Of a DNA stretch of 64,000 nucleotides, positions 48,621-59,324 are shown piece by piece. Location: contig NC_089182.1 in assembly GCF_947507565.1 (NCBI RefSeq), positions 2,480,001-2,544,000 on the forward strand, read 5' to 3'. Below the pieces are notes generated by a model, which did no database searches, was not told the DNA's origin, and saw only the letters and a list, made by a program, of their open reading frames with translations. A program made the position numbers and the translations under genes. Numbering within the stretch: position 1 is the first letter of the stretch; each line of letters opens with the position of its first letter. Source of the stretch: Oscarella lobularis (lineage: Eukaryota; Porifera; Homoscleromorpha; Homosclerophorida; Oscarellidae).

Positions 48621-51529
48621 GTAAATGCACTTTTATTCATATTAATATTGATTCCTCCTTCTAGTACTGTACTGCGTTAGATCAAAAAAGTTCTCTGGGT
48701 ATTTCCATTGGTGTTTCTACTGCTGTATTCATTCTACTGCTGGTGCTTCTAATTTTTGCAATTGTTATTTTGAGGTAATGATTCCTTTTTTCGATCAATT
48801 AAACGTACTTTGTAACAGAAGGAAAAACTGGAAGCACTCCAAAGTCAATGTTACTGTTGAGATGTCTACTGTGCAGGAATCAGCAGTTTCGGTCCTTGAA
48901 GAAAGTGCAACTCTACCATTGACACCGACAAATTCCGTACATGTCACTGAAATAGACAATGAGCAATCTACAGCATATGCAAAGAGTAAGTGGTGTGCAT
49001 AGACAGACAGTTATACAATTACTACGTTATTTGTTTAGTCACTGCAGTAAAACTTGGTGCCTTTCCTCAGCGCAGTGCAAAACTTCTGAAAGACGGCAGT
49101 TTTGAATTACATGAAGAATTTCAGGTAATTAGATACACATCACATTTCTAATCAGAGCTTATCCTGCTATTGCAGTCGTTGGATTCGATTGGAAAATCTA
49201 AATCAACGTCCTTTGGAAAAGATCGAGACAATATACATAAAAATCGCTACAAAAACACCGTGCCCTGTACTGTAGAGACGACAATTTGTGAATGAAATCT
49301 ATTCTTTGTTTTCACAGATGACGACAACAGAATTATACTAGATGAGGTGGAAGGATTGAGCATTCCCGAAACAGACTATATCAATGCTTCATATATTGAC
49401 GTAAGAATGGCAGCTTTGCACTGTAATAGAAATCACAAAAAAACTATGCACAGGGGTTTCGTAAGCTGAAAGAATTTATCGCCTGCCAAGGTTAGAAATT
49501 TGAATGCCTTCGAACAGATATCGGCAGCTGTTGTACTAGGCCCGCTGACTGGAACTTGCTCAGACATGTGGAGAATGGTCTGGTCAGAGTCCGCTTCAAC
49601 CATAGTCATGCTATGCGGTTTCATGGAAAATGGACGAGTCAAATGTGAGAGATACTGGAGCGATGATCAAATGGAGAACTACGATGGACTGACTGTGAAA
49701 GTTATTGGAATTCAGAGACTGGCCAATTATACTGTCAGAAAAATGAGACTGCATTTGGTAAGACAAACCTAGTAACTATTTAAGAAATATTATTTATCAT
49801 GAAGTTTAGGAGAAAGATGATGATGATGACGACGTACGCTACGTAACGCACTACCATTTCAAGTCATGGCTGGATCACGATACTCCTAAGCACCCGAATA
49901 GCTTGCTGGGAATGATACGTCATTTACAGAGAGAAAGAAAACCTGGTCGAATGATAGTTCACTGCAGGTCAAATATAGCATGTTGCCATTAATTATTTTT
50001 TATTTGTACGTTACTTGCAGTGCTGGCGTTGGTCGTACTGGAACTTTTCTGGCTATTCTGACTATGATGTCTAGAGTGGATGCTGGAGAAAGTGTCGACA
50101 TCCGCGGTTACGTTGGTGTGATGAGGACAAAAAGAATGCAGATGGTGCAGACTTTGGTAATTAAATCTCTATTGGGAACTCTATGTCTAAAACGCCAAGT
50201 CTTTTGACAGGATCAGTATCGTTTCATTTATATGGCAGTACGCGATTATGTTATGGGCCGTTCCACTGAGCTTCGCGTTGAAGCATTCAAAAAGGAGACA
50301 AAAGATTTTCGTTACGGAAACTCTACGTTTCTCAACACTGTGAAAGAACAATACGACGTACGTTTGTTATAGAATCGTATACGTTTGATTGAGTTGAGTG
50401 TCTAACAGCTATTAGAAGCAGTGAGTCCAAAATATGATAAATCACTGTACTTGGCAGCACTTTCTCTTCGTGTGGAAGTGGCGAAAACAAAAAACAGAAG
50501 CCTTGATATTTTGCCACGTAAGTACATTATTTTTCTATTACTACTAAAGATGTTCTTCCTGCAGCCGATTCGAGCAGAGTTTACTTACGTTGTGATGCAG
50601 TCGAGCCAGCATACGCAAACGTTGGTAATGGTAGCTACATCAATGCCAGCTATATTGACGTGAGTTTTTGAAAGACGCGTTTTTATGCTGTTTTCTTAGT
50701 TTTTTAATTTTACAGAGCTACTACAAACGGGATGGATTTATAGTGACTCAATATCCAATGGAAGGCACAATAGCTGACTTCTGGAGAATGATTTTTCAAA
50801 AGAGTACCGTTGCTATTGTCAATCTTACTCAGCCAAATGAAGAAGAACCAGTAAATCATACAGCTTATCCAAAGGCTTATGGTGCATACGTCTGTTTGTT
50901 TAGTATTGGCCGACGACAGGACATAGCACTTATGGGGCTTATACTGTTCAGTTTGAGTCATTTTCTGACATGCAAGGGTACTCAGTGACAGAATTGAAAA
51001 TTACAAAGGTATTGATTAAATACTCGTCTGTTCCTCTTTGTTTCAATCTTGTACACTTATAGGAAAGCTCGTCACTGATTGTGAACCTGTATCATTACCG
51101 CAGTTGGCCTGAAGACGGACATCCAGAAGAATCCCCATATCTCTTTAGATTGATGAAGGAAGTGGAAATATGGCAGCAGTATCATGACTCCGCTCCCATT
51201 GTCGTTCACTGCAGGTAGGTCTTTTTAAAAAAAATCGGTGTAGTAGCCCTAACTCTTTAACTCTTTTCAGCACCGGTGTTGGTCGTTCTGGAGCATTCTG
51301 CGCTACTTGGAATGTTATTGATCAAATTGAAAACGAAAAGGTTGTGAATATCTTTGACGCCGCCAAATTTGTCAGGAACCAGAGACCGGGAATTATTTCG
51401 TCATTGGTTAGGATAAAACGGTAGAGCTAGACGACGAATAACGATTTGATTTGTCAGACCTACTACGAGTCAATCTGGTTCAATGTGGTCAACTATGTGA
51501 GTTCAAGAGACATATATGCCAACATTTAG
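47158..51529 (+). CDS. Receptor tyrosine phosphatase with fucolectin-like head and TSP1 repeats (RPTP-B)
   Basis: ATG 47158 starts the same signal peptide as the gene at 45171, and the lectin-like head differs from it at only about 4 of 204 residues. TSP1 repeats follow (WSEWGPCSGTCACGTRVQTG; FWSNCSAECGNKGVQ; SSWSDCSVAQGQGVKTR), then a TM helix (GISIGVSTAVFILLLVLLIF). D1 has ETDYINASYID, WLDHDTP and HCSAGVGRTGT. D2 has GSYINASYID, WPEDGHP and HCSTGVGRSGA, ending DIYANI, TAG at 51527. The WPD loop of D1 reads WLD, keeping the acid Asp but losing Pro. One frame change near 48217 (one base fewer than copy 1) is not explained by an obvious intron. It lacks the Ig and FN3 repeats of RPTP-A. Expected at the plasma membrane; ligand unknown, perhaps a glycan. 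Confidence 0.85.
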
Positions 51530-52108
51530 AAAGGTGGTCTGTGCTCGTGTACAGCCACTTAGAAGAAGTGAAGTGCTTGTTTCAAATTTGCTCTAGCTTT
51601 AGTATTTGGTTTTCTTATGTGTCAGGCCAACCGGTACTAGTATAGCCACTCCGGAGGGTCACGGAGAACTTTAGACAATAGTTGTGAACATTGTCTGTTG
51701 AAATTGAGGGAGTGAGGCCGTAGTACTGTATTGTCTTTTACTAGCCAGCAATCAGGCATTGCGCACTGAGCCGATGGGCGCGTGGGGACCAGGAACTGCT
51801 TCAATAGTAGACAATAGCCGAGAACCTTACAATCTGCAGTGCCGGACAGAGACACTGGCGCCATCCTGTGGGATAATTGATAATCGAATGTGCAGAAAGC
51901 GGAAACAGTTTTATCAAAATTTCCTGGAGGTAAGGAGATGCTTTGAGGGTGTAAGCTGATCAAATCTGTACGTAGAACTCGCTAATTGATTTCAAGAAAA
52001 GCCAGGAAGTGTTGATAAATGATCAAGAACGAGACGCCTCCCCTCCTCATCCTCCCTTCATCCGTAACATTGACGTCAGTGCTGCGTCATATGACCTATC
52101 GGTAAGGA
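51530..52108 (+). other. Region between RPTP-B and the first DM9 gene
   Basis: The 579 bp hold no convincing exon; a 108-codon minus-strand frame shows no recognisable domain. The right end carries the CRE-like motif shared with the second DM9 gene. Confidence 0.45.
52071..52078. promoter_or_regulatory. CRE-like palindrome upstream of DM9 gene A
   Basis: TGACGTCA lies 30 bp before the ATG at 52109, within a block (rcattgacgtcagtg-like) that is also kept upstream of the paralogue. TGACGTCA is the consensus bound by CREB/ATF bZIP factors. Confidence 0.5.
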
Positions 52109-53387
52109 ATGACGCTTTTCTGGAAAGAAGCTTCCAAAGGAAACGTTCCTTCTGGCGCCGTCGTTGCTGGAACTTCACCGAAGGGTAAGGAGTTGTTGCT
52201 GTATCCCTCCACGCCCTGCCTTCGGTCGGAGACTAGACTCAGTTAGGCCAAACCGTGGTTTGACTGAAACAGAACACTTAGACGAAAACTACTCTACTAA
52301 AGTTTAAGTTGACCTTTTAGGCAAATCCTACTACGTGGCCAGAGCAGTCAACCCATTTGGCAACGACTTCGTCATTCCGGGCGTCTTAGAAGAGGGCACT
52401 AAATTTGTGTCCTTTCCCTATGGAACAAAAGAGCACACCCGAAAGAAATACGAAGTTCTGACCGTCTCATCACCAGACATTGTCTTTTGGAAAGAATGGT
52501 CACCTAATCGTCGAATCCCCACCAACGCCGTGAAAGCGGGCGAACAGTGCTCCGGCGACGTCCTCTACATCGGTAAAAACGCGCAAAATCGACCGGGAAA
52601 ACTCGAACCATTCTTCCAACACAATTGTCTCTATGTATCGAGTGACGGCCGCGAGCATCGTTACCAATCCTGCCACGTCTTATGTGAGTACGTTGCTCCG
52701 CCGTTGACGTACACGGCGTTACCTCCTCATGAGTGGGTCCCGGCGCAGGGCGGCGTGATACCGACCGGCGCGCTGGCCGGCGGTCTCACTCCGTCTGGCT
52801 CCACGATTTACGTGAGTCGAGCGCGATATTACAATCAACTGGTGCCTGGGCAGCTCGTCGACGGCGAGACGAGCGCTCGCATCTGTTCGGGATCTCTCGA
52901 GCATCCGTATGAAAATTACGAAGTTTTGACGGTGGAAAATGCGGATCAGTTTGAATGGGTCTGGAGTAGTCAAGGTCATGTGCCGGCGAATGCTGTTGTG
53001 GCAGGGAGACAGAACGAGGAAGATGCGTACGCAGGCAGAACGTCTCTTCGCTCTGCTATTTCAGCTGGTTACACCAGGCATGTTTATTCTTGTCACTATG
53101 GTCAGATTTCCTATCCTTCCCGTTCAATTAAGTTGCCGGATGATTGTGCTGCTGGGACGCAGTTGGTGGGGAAAATAGTTCACAGTCATCCATGCCTTTA
53201 TGTGCCGTATCGGGGAGAGGAAGTTATTTATCGTGAATATGAGGTGCTCGTTGGCAAGCCCCAGCCACCGACTTTGGGAGCGTTGTGCCGAAATGTGATT
53301 TTGCATGCGACAAGAGGTATTCCAATGCGCGTGGAGAAATTACCTCTTCCGCTGCAGCTAAAAAGATACTGTCAACCGGACAATTAA
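52109..53387 (+). CDS. DM9-repeat (DUF3421) protein A
   Basis: Two exons: 52109-52184 (MTLFWKEASKGNVPSGAVVA) and 52321-53387 (TAA). The protein of about 380 residues is built of DM9 repeats, each with a W...G.VP..AV.AG start and a YVSRA/YEVL core. Examples are YYVARAVNPFGNDFVIPG, KYEVLTVSSPDIVFWKEW, RIPTNAVKAGEQ, TIYVSRARYYNQLVPGQL and NYEVLTVENADQFEWVWSS. No signal peptide is visible, so it is probably cytosolic. DM9 proteins of molluscs bind mannose-type sugars and act in pathogen recognition; a similar lectin role is inference here. It forms a tandem pair with the gene at 53506 and is nearly identical in the first half. Confidence 0.88.
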
Positions 53388-53470
53388 GACCGGTTTGTAG
53401 TTGGACTTTAGCTAAGAACAATTTATTGTTGTACAGTAGTTTATTTTAGGCGCCTCCTCATCCGCAACGT

Positions 53471-53478
53471 TGACGTCA
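53471..53478. promoter_or_regulatory. CRE-like palindrome upstream of DM9 gene B
   Basis: TGACGTCA lies 27 bp before the ATG at 53506, in the same context as in gene A. Confidence 0.5.
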
Positions 53479-53505
53479 GTGTTGCATCGTCATGTGACCT
53501 AAGGA

Positions 53506-54818
53506 ATGACGCTTTTCTGGAAGAAAGCGTCGAAAGGAAAGGTTCCTTCTGGCGCCGTTGTCGCTGGAACTTCATCGAAAGGTAAGGAGTTGTTGCTGCA
53601 TTCCTCCATGCCCTGCCTTCGATCGATATCGGAGAAAAGATAGACTCAGTTTGACCATAGACCTATTTTCTATCTATGGTTTGACCAAACCGTGGTTTGA
53701 TAGAAACAGAACGCTTAGACAGAAACTACTCTACTAAAATTCTAGTTTGAGTTGACCTTTTAGGCAGATCCTATTACGTTGCCAGAGCAGTCAACCCATT
53801 TGGCAGCCCATTTGGCAACGACTTTGTTATTCCGGGTGTCTTAGAAGAGGGCACCACTTTCGTGTCATTTCCTTATGGATCGAAAGAGCACACCCGAACA
53901 AAGTACGAAGTTCTGACCGTCTCATCACCAGACGTCGTCTTTTGGAAAGAATGGTCACCTGATCGTCGAATCCCCACCAACGCTGTGAAAGCGGGAGAAC
54001 AGCGCCCCGGCGACGTTCTCTACATTGGTAAAAACGCTCTCGATCGACCGGGAAAACTCGAACCATTCTTCCAACACAATTGTCTCTATGTATCGAGTAA
54101 TGGCCGTGAGCATCGCTACCAATCCTGCCACGTCTTATGTGAGTATGTTGCTCCGCCGTTGACATACACTGCTTTACCTCGTTATGAGTGGGTTCCAGCA
54201 CAGGGCGGCGTGATACCGACCGGCGCGGTAACCGGCGGTCTCACTCCGTCCGGTTCCACAATTTACGTGAGTCGAGCACAACATGCTCGTGATCAACTGG
54301 TGCCTGGGCAGCTCGTCGATGGCGAGACGAGCACTCGCATCTGTTGGGGATGCGCCGAGCATACGTATGAAGATTATGAAGTTTTGACGGTGGCAAAGGC
54401 GGATCAGTTTGAATGGGTCTGGAGTAGTCACGGTCGTGTGCCGGCTAATGCTGTCGTGGCGGGGAAGCAGAGTGGTGAAGATGGGTACGCGGGTAGAACG
54501 TCTCCTCGCTCTAGTCTTTCAGCTGGTCACACTTACACGCGCATTCCAATTGAATTGCCCGATGATCGTGCTGCTGGGACGCAGCTGGTTGGGAAAATAT
54601 TTCCCAGTCATCCATGCCTTTATGTACCGTATCAGGGAAGGGAGTTTATTTATCGTGAATATGAGGTGCTCGTTGGTAAGCCCCAGCCTCTGACTTTGGA
54701 AGCGTTGTGCCGAAATGTGATTTTGCATGTGACAAAAGGTATTCCGATGCGCACGGAAAAATTACCTCTCCCGCTAGTATTAAAAAAATACTGTCAACTG
54801 GACGAAAGCGGTTTGTAG
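53506..54818 (+). CDS. DM9-repeat (DUF3421) protein B
   Basis: Two exons: 53506-53581 (MTLFWKKASKGKVPSGAVVA) and 53764-54818 (TAG), same intron position and phase as gene A. DM9 cores are TKYEVLTVSSPDVVFWKEW, RIPTNAVKAGEQ, TIYVSRAQHARDQLVPGQL and DYEVLTVAKADQFEWVWSS. Compared with A it has a four-residue insertion (NPFGSPFGND), explained by a 12-bp tandem repeat near 53795-53818. It has lost about a dozen residues in the last third (AGHTYTRIPIELPDD). The intron contains an internal duplication absent from A. Function as for A, a putative intracellular lectin. Confidence 0.88.
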
Positions 54819-54860
54819 TCTAGTTCACTTAGGAAAAGAGTTTAGCACCATTGCCATTTC

Positions 54861-55586
54861 ATGTATACTATAGAATCAATAATCTCTGCACGCCCACGTG
54901 CTCTTGTCCAGTTCTTCCTTATGAATGGACGCTGTTTGGCAGCCGGATTGCTCAGTTCGACGACTCTAATTCGTGCACACTCTACAAACCGCCAATACGA
55001 CTCACTATTCGCTCCCGAAACGAAATCCCGAGTCAGCGAGCAGCTATCGAAGCGTCTCGCTTCCAAACGAACAGTCGAATCGAATGCAGCTGTTATGGTG
55101 TTGCTATGTAAGTGGAAAGAAGAGCCCTCGCTTCTCTACACACTTCGAACTGGCTCCGTACGATCTCATCGCGGCCAGGTGAGTTTTCCTGGAGGCTTGC
55201 GCGAGCCGAGCGACGCTGATTTGGTTGCGACGGCCGTGCGGGAGGCTTCGGAAGAGACGGGAATAGCTCGCGAGAGAATCGACGTTTGGGGTCCCACTGC
55301 GCCCGTCGTGACGACGTCCGGCACATGGGTCTCTCCCTTTTTGGGTTCGGTTGGGAAAGTTTATGAGACTGAACTGGTGAAAAGTGATGCTGAAGTCGAG
55401 CGAATATTCTTCATTCCCGTATCGGTTTTGGCCGATTCAAATTTTAGACGGTATACAAAATTTCGACTGCAGAATCGCCACGGCTACACGTTGCCCGTGT
55501 TTCTCGGAGGTAGCCACAAAGTGTGGGGTCTGACGGCAAATGTAACGGATATGGTGTTGAATATTCTACACGGCACACTAAAATGA
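54861..55586 (+). CDS. NUDT8: NUDT8-like mitochondrial CoA diphosphatase
   Basis: A single open frame of 241 codons. The Nudix box is intact (FPGGLREPSDADL then VATAVREASEETGIA, with the metal-binding REASEE core). It is preceded by the CoA-hydrolase signature SLLYTLRTGSVRSHRGQVSF. The C-terminal YTLPVFLGGSHKVWGLTANV matches NUDT8. NUDT8 hydrolyses CoA and CoA esters in mitochondria. ATG 54861 is the first in frame. ATG 54921 (MNGRCLAAGLLSSTTLIRAH) gives a better mitochondrial presequence and may be the real start. Intronless, directly after the DM9 pair. Confidence 0.9.
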   Translation: MYTIESIISARPRALVQFFLMNGRCLAAGLLSSTTLIRAHSTNRQYDSLFAPETKSRVSEQLSKRLASKRTVESNAAVMVLLCKWKEEPSLLYTLRTGSVRSHRGQVSFPGGLREPSDADLVATAVREASEETGIARERIDVWGPTAPVVTTSGTWVSPFLGSVGKVYETELVKSDAEVERIFFIPVSVLADSNFRRYTKFRLQNRHGYTLPVFLGGSHKVWGLTANVTDMVLNILHGTLK

Positions 55587-55637
55587 CTCACAGACTTGAA
55601 CAACAGTGTATGAGACAGACAATTAATTAATAATTAA

Positions 55638-55970
55638 TTAATTACTAACTATAAAATCCCATCTCTTCAGCCACTCAAACTTCGAACCTTTGTCCTGGCC
55701 TTGCATGTAGAGCACCTAAAAAAAGAACGAATAAAAATCTGTTTGATCTGTCCGTGTACGTACCTTTTTGTGAAGCGTGGAATCAAGCTCGCGGGTGATC
55801 AGGTAAACGCGAACGGGGACCCCTTGGTCGTTTGCTGTTCATTTAGACATAGATCTATGATTTAGACGCCTTCAAGCAAGAAAATCAATCTCCCGCGTGG
55901 CTCATTAGCCGGGATCTCTGCGCGTGCAATGGCGTGCGGCAGGCTGAGCTCGCGTATCGATTTCTCGTCG
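55638..55970 (-). CDS. Small unidentified minus-strand gene overlapping the GTF3C4 5' end
   Basis: Three coding-like blocks are read on the minus strand. Block 1 is about 55873-55970 (FDEKSIRELSLPHAIARAEI, EPRGRLIFLLEG). Block 2 is about 55764-55829 (DQGVPVRVYLITRELDSTLH). Block 3 is 55638-55715 (VLYMQGQDKGSKFEWLKRWD, ending at TAA). Blocks 2 and 3 join in phase across a proper 48-nt intron. Blocks 1 and 2 do not join cleanly: the obvious 33-nt intron is off by one phase. Block 1 overlaps the first GTF3C4 exon on the other strand. I do not recognise the family. The dense charged and aromatic content argues for real coding, but the model is incomplete. Confidence 0.45.
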
Positions 55971-58900
55971 AACGCCGCTCGTTTGAACGCTCTTCAGTGG
56001 TCGGACGACGGAAAATTGCTTCTTATAACTAACGAAGCTCTCGACGTTCTCGTACGCACGCGTTATCGCTCCAAAACCGTCGCGTAAAACCGCAAAGCAG
56101 GACACGAGGCGCGAGCGGCGACAGAATCGGCAATATTCCATCACAGCCGCTTGGATAGAATCGACCACGAAAGCCTGGAAGCCGAATATAGCCGAATCGG
56201 TGTCGTTGAACGCGAAAAAACCGACTGGTGAGAATTCGCTTTTCGGGGGTCCCCATCGATGAAAAATTGCTTTAGTTTCGTCGGATGCCGTTCGACTGCA
56301 CTTTAACCGGGGTCTCGTTCAATTGCACTGCGCCGATTCGCCTTGTACGCTCGCTTTTACGACAGCCGCCTGGTCGCCATTGGGTTGCGATCGCACGGGA
56401 GGGTGAGAGAAAAACGCTCTATGTCAGTGTGTGTGATTCTGACGCTGGAGGACTCTAATGATGTGCACATCGCATAGTTCATACGACTGCCATGACTATA
56501 TGAGGCAGAATGAGCCATTAACAATTGTTCCTACTGAAGAGTCCTCAGAAAACTGACACATTTTATATAGGCGCGAGCTATTCACGTTGGTGCAATTATC
56601 TCTTTTCTTCTGTAGATGTCTTTTAGCTGGTCTTAGAACGGATTATTGGATAGCTGTGTATCAAGCGCCAATTGGGCTGCTGAAGCGTTGGACAGAGGTA
56701 CTGTAATGATTTTGACTTTGGGTGAGCCTGATAGCGAGGATTCTCGTATGTCTAGATTGCTGATGTATCAAGTCATCTCCTCCGGTTTTGTCAATCGAAT
56801 CCAACTCTGTGGAATGCAGAAGAGACGGCGAGAGAAAGGTTTTATTGGGACACGAATTTGTTTATGAAATTTATTCCAGTTTCTTCTCAGAAAGCTCGAG
56901 GTAGAAGTTACTCGATTATCTCACCAGAGATAATTATGAATTAATACAGGTCAGCCCAGCACTACACGAGCATAGAATGGATCTTTTAGCAGGAGCTGGT
57001 AGGCACATAGTACTCTCCATGATTCGAACATGCCGGCCAATTATTTTTTTTCAGCGCTATCATGGTCGAAACTTTTGCCTGGCGGCAAGTCACTGCTTTT
57101 GGCGGTGGCCACCAGAAGCGGACTTGTCTTTTTTATAAAGCTCGGCGTTCCTGTATTAGAGAAGTATATATAGAACCTGTCATTTATAAGGCCTTACGTA
57201 CATATTCTTTTAATTAAGACCGGAAATTGATGTTCTCGGCTTTGTTGACACCAAAGTCAAGTGGCCAACTTGCTTGACGTGGCTGAGAAAACCGGGAGAA
57301 GGTGAGCGGCGACTTGCCTGCCTTTCTTTCTCAGACACAAATTAAAAAATTAGACTATCACCTTGCCATGGGAACAACTCAAGGATCCGTGCTTCTTTGC
57401 ACTGTTCGATGCTCCCACGGATTCTCTTTCTCTCTGAGACACATCTGGCCTGCAGATGGAATTCCAGTTCATTCAATCAAATGGAAAAATTCCACGGAGG
57501 TAGATACGAGAATTTAATTCTGCTTGATCCAATCAACGTTCTTTAGCCGCTAGCTGATATCGATAGTCGGTTTTTAGTAGTAGTCAAGAACGCTGTCGTT
57601 CTTTTCGTCTCCTGTAAAGGAGAAGTAGGCGAGAAGCCTCGCTATCGCATCGTCCAAGGACTTCACTCATCATCAGTATCTGGTAAGATTAATTGTTAGT
57701 GTTGATTAGAGTACTTAGGTCTTTTGCCTCGGTGCAGGCGTTACTGAAACGTTATCAGGCATTTGGTTTAGCACATCAGTCGATGGTCAATTAGCTACGT
57801 TTGATTTTGAATCTCCAAGTCCCAGTGAGAACAGGCGTCATTCAGGTTGCCATGACCGAATTTTGGATATTTTAGGATATCTTGACTTGAAGGGCACTTT
57901 TGGTGACATCGCGTCGGCGTATCACGGCTGTGCCGTTTCTCCCAACGGGCTCTTTTTATTTGTCGTCGTTTGGTAAGAGATCCGGAGACTGCTTGCTCAG
58001 AACAGCAATGGAGTCTGTTTGTAGTCCAAACAACACTTTGTTGACGTCAGTAAAACGCGTTTGGAGCAGCAAAAAATCACAGGTAAGTCTCTAGCGTAAA
58101 TGGGCTATTAATAATTAGCCTGTCTTTTACATCCTCTAATGAGTGCCGTGGCCGAGACCTTTTAGCCCTGTGTAGGCCACATAATACAGTAGTCGCTTTT
58201 GTTTTTCCGGCGTTTACTGTACTAAAAGGCTTGCCTCGCGAAAATTCCTAGGAGATCCCCCAAACCACTTCTTTCTCTTACCTAATAGGTCTGTGCTATC
58301 ACACTGACTCCGCAGGTTGACATAAGTGACCAACTTAAGCTTCTAAGTGAACTCTTCTAGTTTCGTTTGATTCCTTACCGTATCGATCGCATTCTTTTAT
58401 AGAGTCGCCCTATCTTATATGGGACGTTTTGGACTATCTCCTCCTTCCCGACGCTGCTTCGTATCGCGAACGTATCGTCGCGCAAAGTCAATCTACCCCG
58501 AATCCTTGCAGTCTTCAACTTGACGAGCTTCAGACAAGAAGAAGCCTTCTCGACGTCGTCCAGGTTTCACCTTTCTAGTAATGCGTGACTCCGTCATTAT
58601 TTATTGTTTAGTCTGTTACCCATCCTGACAGCGCCGATCAAAGCCGCTTGGTACAGTCTAAACGGGCGCTCGATGACTCTAACTAGGAGGGCGAGGTTTC
58701 GGCGATCGAAGCGGCTATTAGGACGAAAGTGGCGATTGAGGCTCTCGCAAAGTGGAATCGCTTGCCTTGTCGTGACAACGGTGCAGGTGCGAATTCATAT
58801 TTTCTGATCATCATGCATGCCTACATGCATGTGCGTCATGTGCATAGAGGCAAGTTGCTTGTCACGCATAAAGAATTGGCTTAGAAAGCAGACGCGGTAT

Positions 58901-59324
58901 GATCTTCTCGAAGAAGAGCTCGACGAGGTATATTCGAAAAGAAACGATCTGTACATACATATCGAAGCTTGAATAAAAGGATAACTCTGCCGTAGTCGAG
59001 TTTCCCGTAGGAAAACAGGACGAAGGTACTGCATGTACTCGTGACGACGTACGTGGCTGAATTCAAATTTTTGATTCATCTATGCATAGTGTGCTGCTTA
59101 TCTTTTCTTCCGCTGTCTAAATTCAAGCCCCATCGCTTCTGCTCGCGAAGCGGATCGTTCGCCCTTTCCTTTGAAGATGTAGGAGGTATGCTGATCAATC
59201 CAGATGTAATTGCAATTTCCATCGTTTCTCAGATAACGATTGCGCGTGGTTAAAAGATATTCTTTCGCCCGTTCACCGATGCCCGTTTTGCGGCTGCTCG
59301 TTCGCGGAAGCGACGCGTAAGTAG
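55929..59324 (+). CDS. GTF3C4: GTF3C4 / TFIIIC90, general transcription factor IIIC subunit
   Basis: TFIIIC recruits TFIIIB to tRNA and 5S-type Pol III genes. ATG 55929 starts MACGRLSSRIDFSSNAARLN and the first propeller strand LQWSDDGKLLLITNEALDVL. Further exons give CLLAGLRTDYWIAVYQAPIG, LSWSKLLPGGKSLLLAVATR, PTCLTWLRKPGE, LAMGTTQGSVLLCTV, GCAVSPNGLFLFVV and YLIWDVLDYLLLPDAASYRE. The C-terminal zinc-finger part reads RFCSRSGSFALSFEDV and CAWLKDILSPVHRCPFCG, ending TAG at 59322. The TAG at 58684 falls in an intron of only 36 nt (58651-58686, gtacag...aactag) that restores the frame. Many exons are short and a few junctions remain open. The order of propeller, helical linker and zinc finger fits TFIIIC90. 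Confidence 0.88.
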
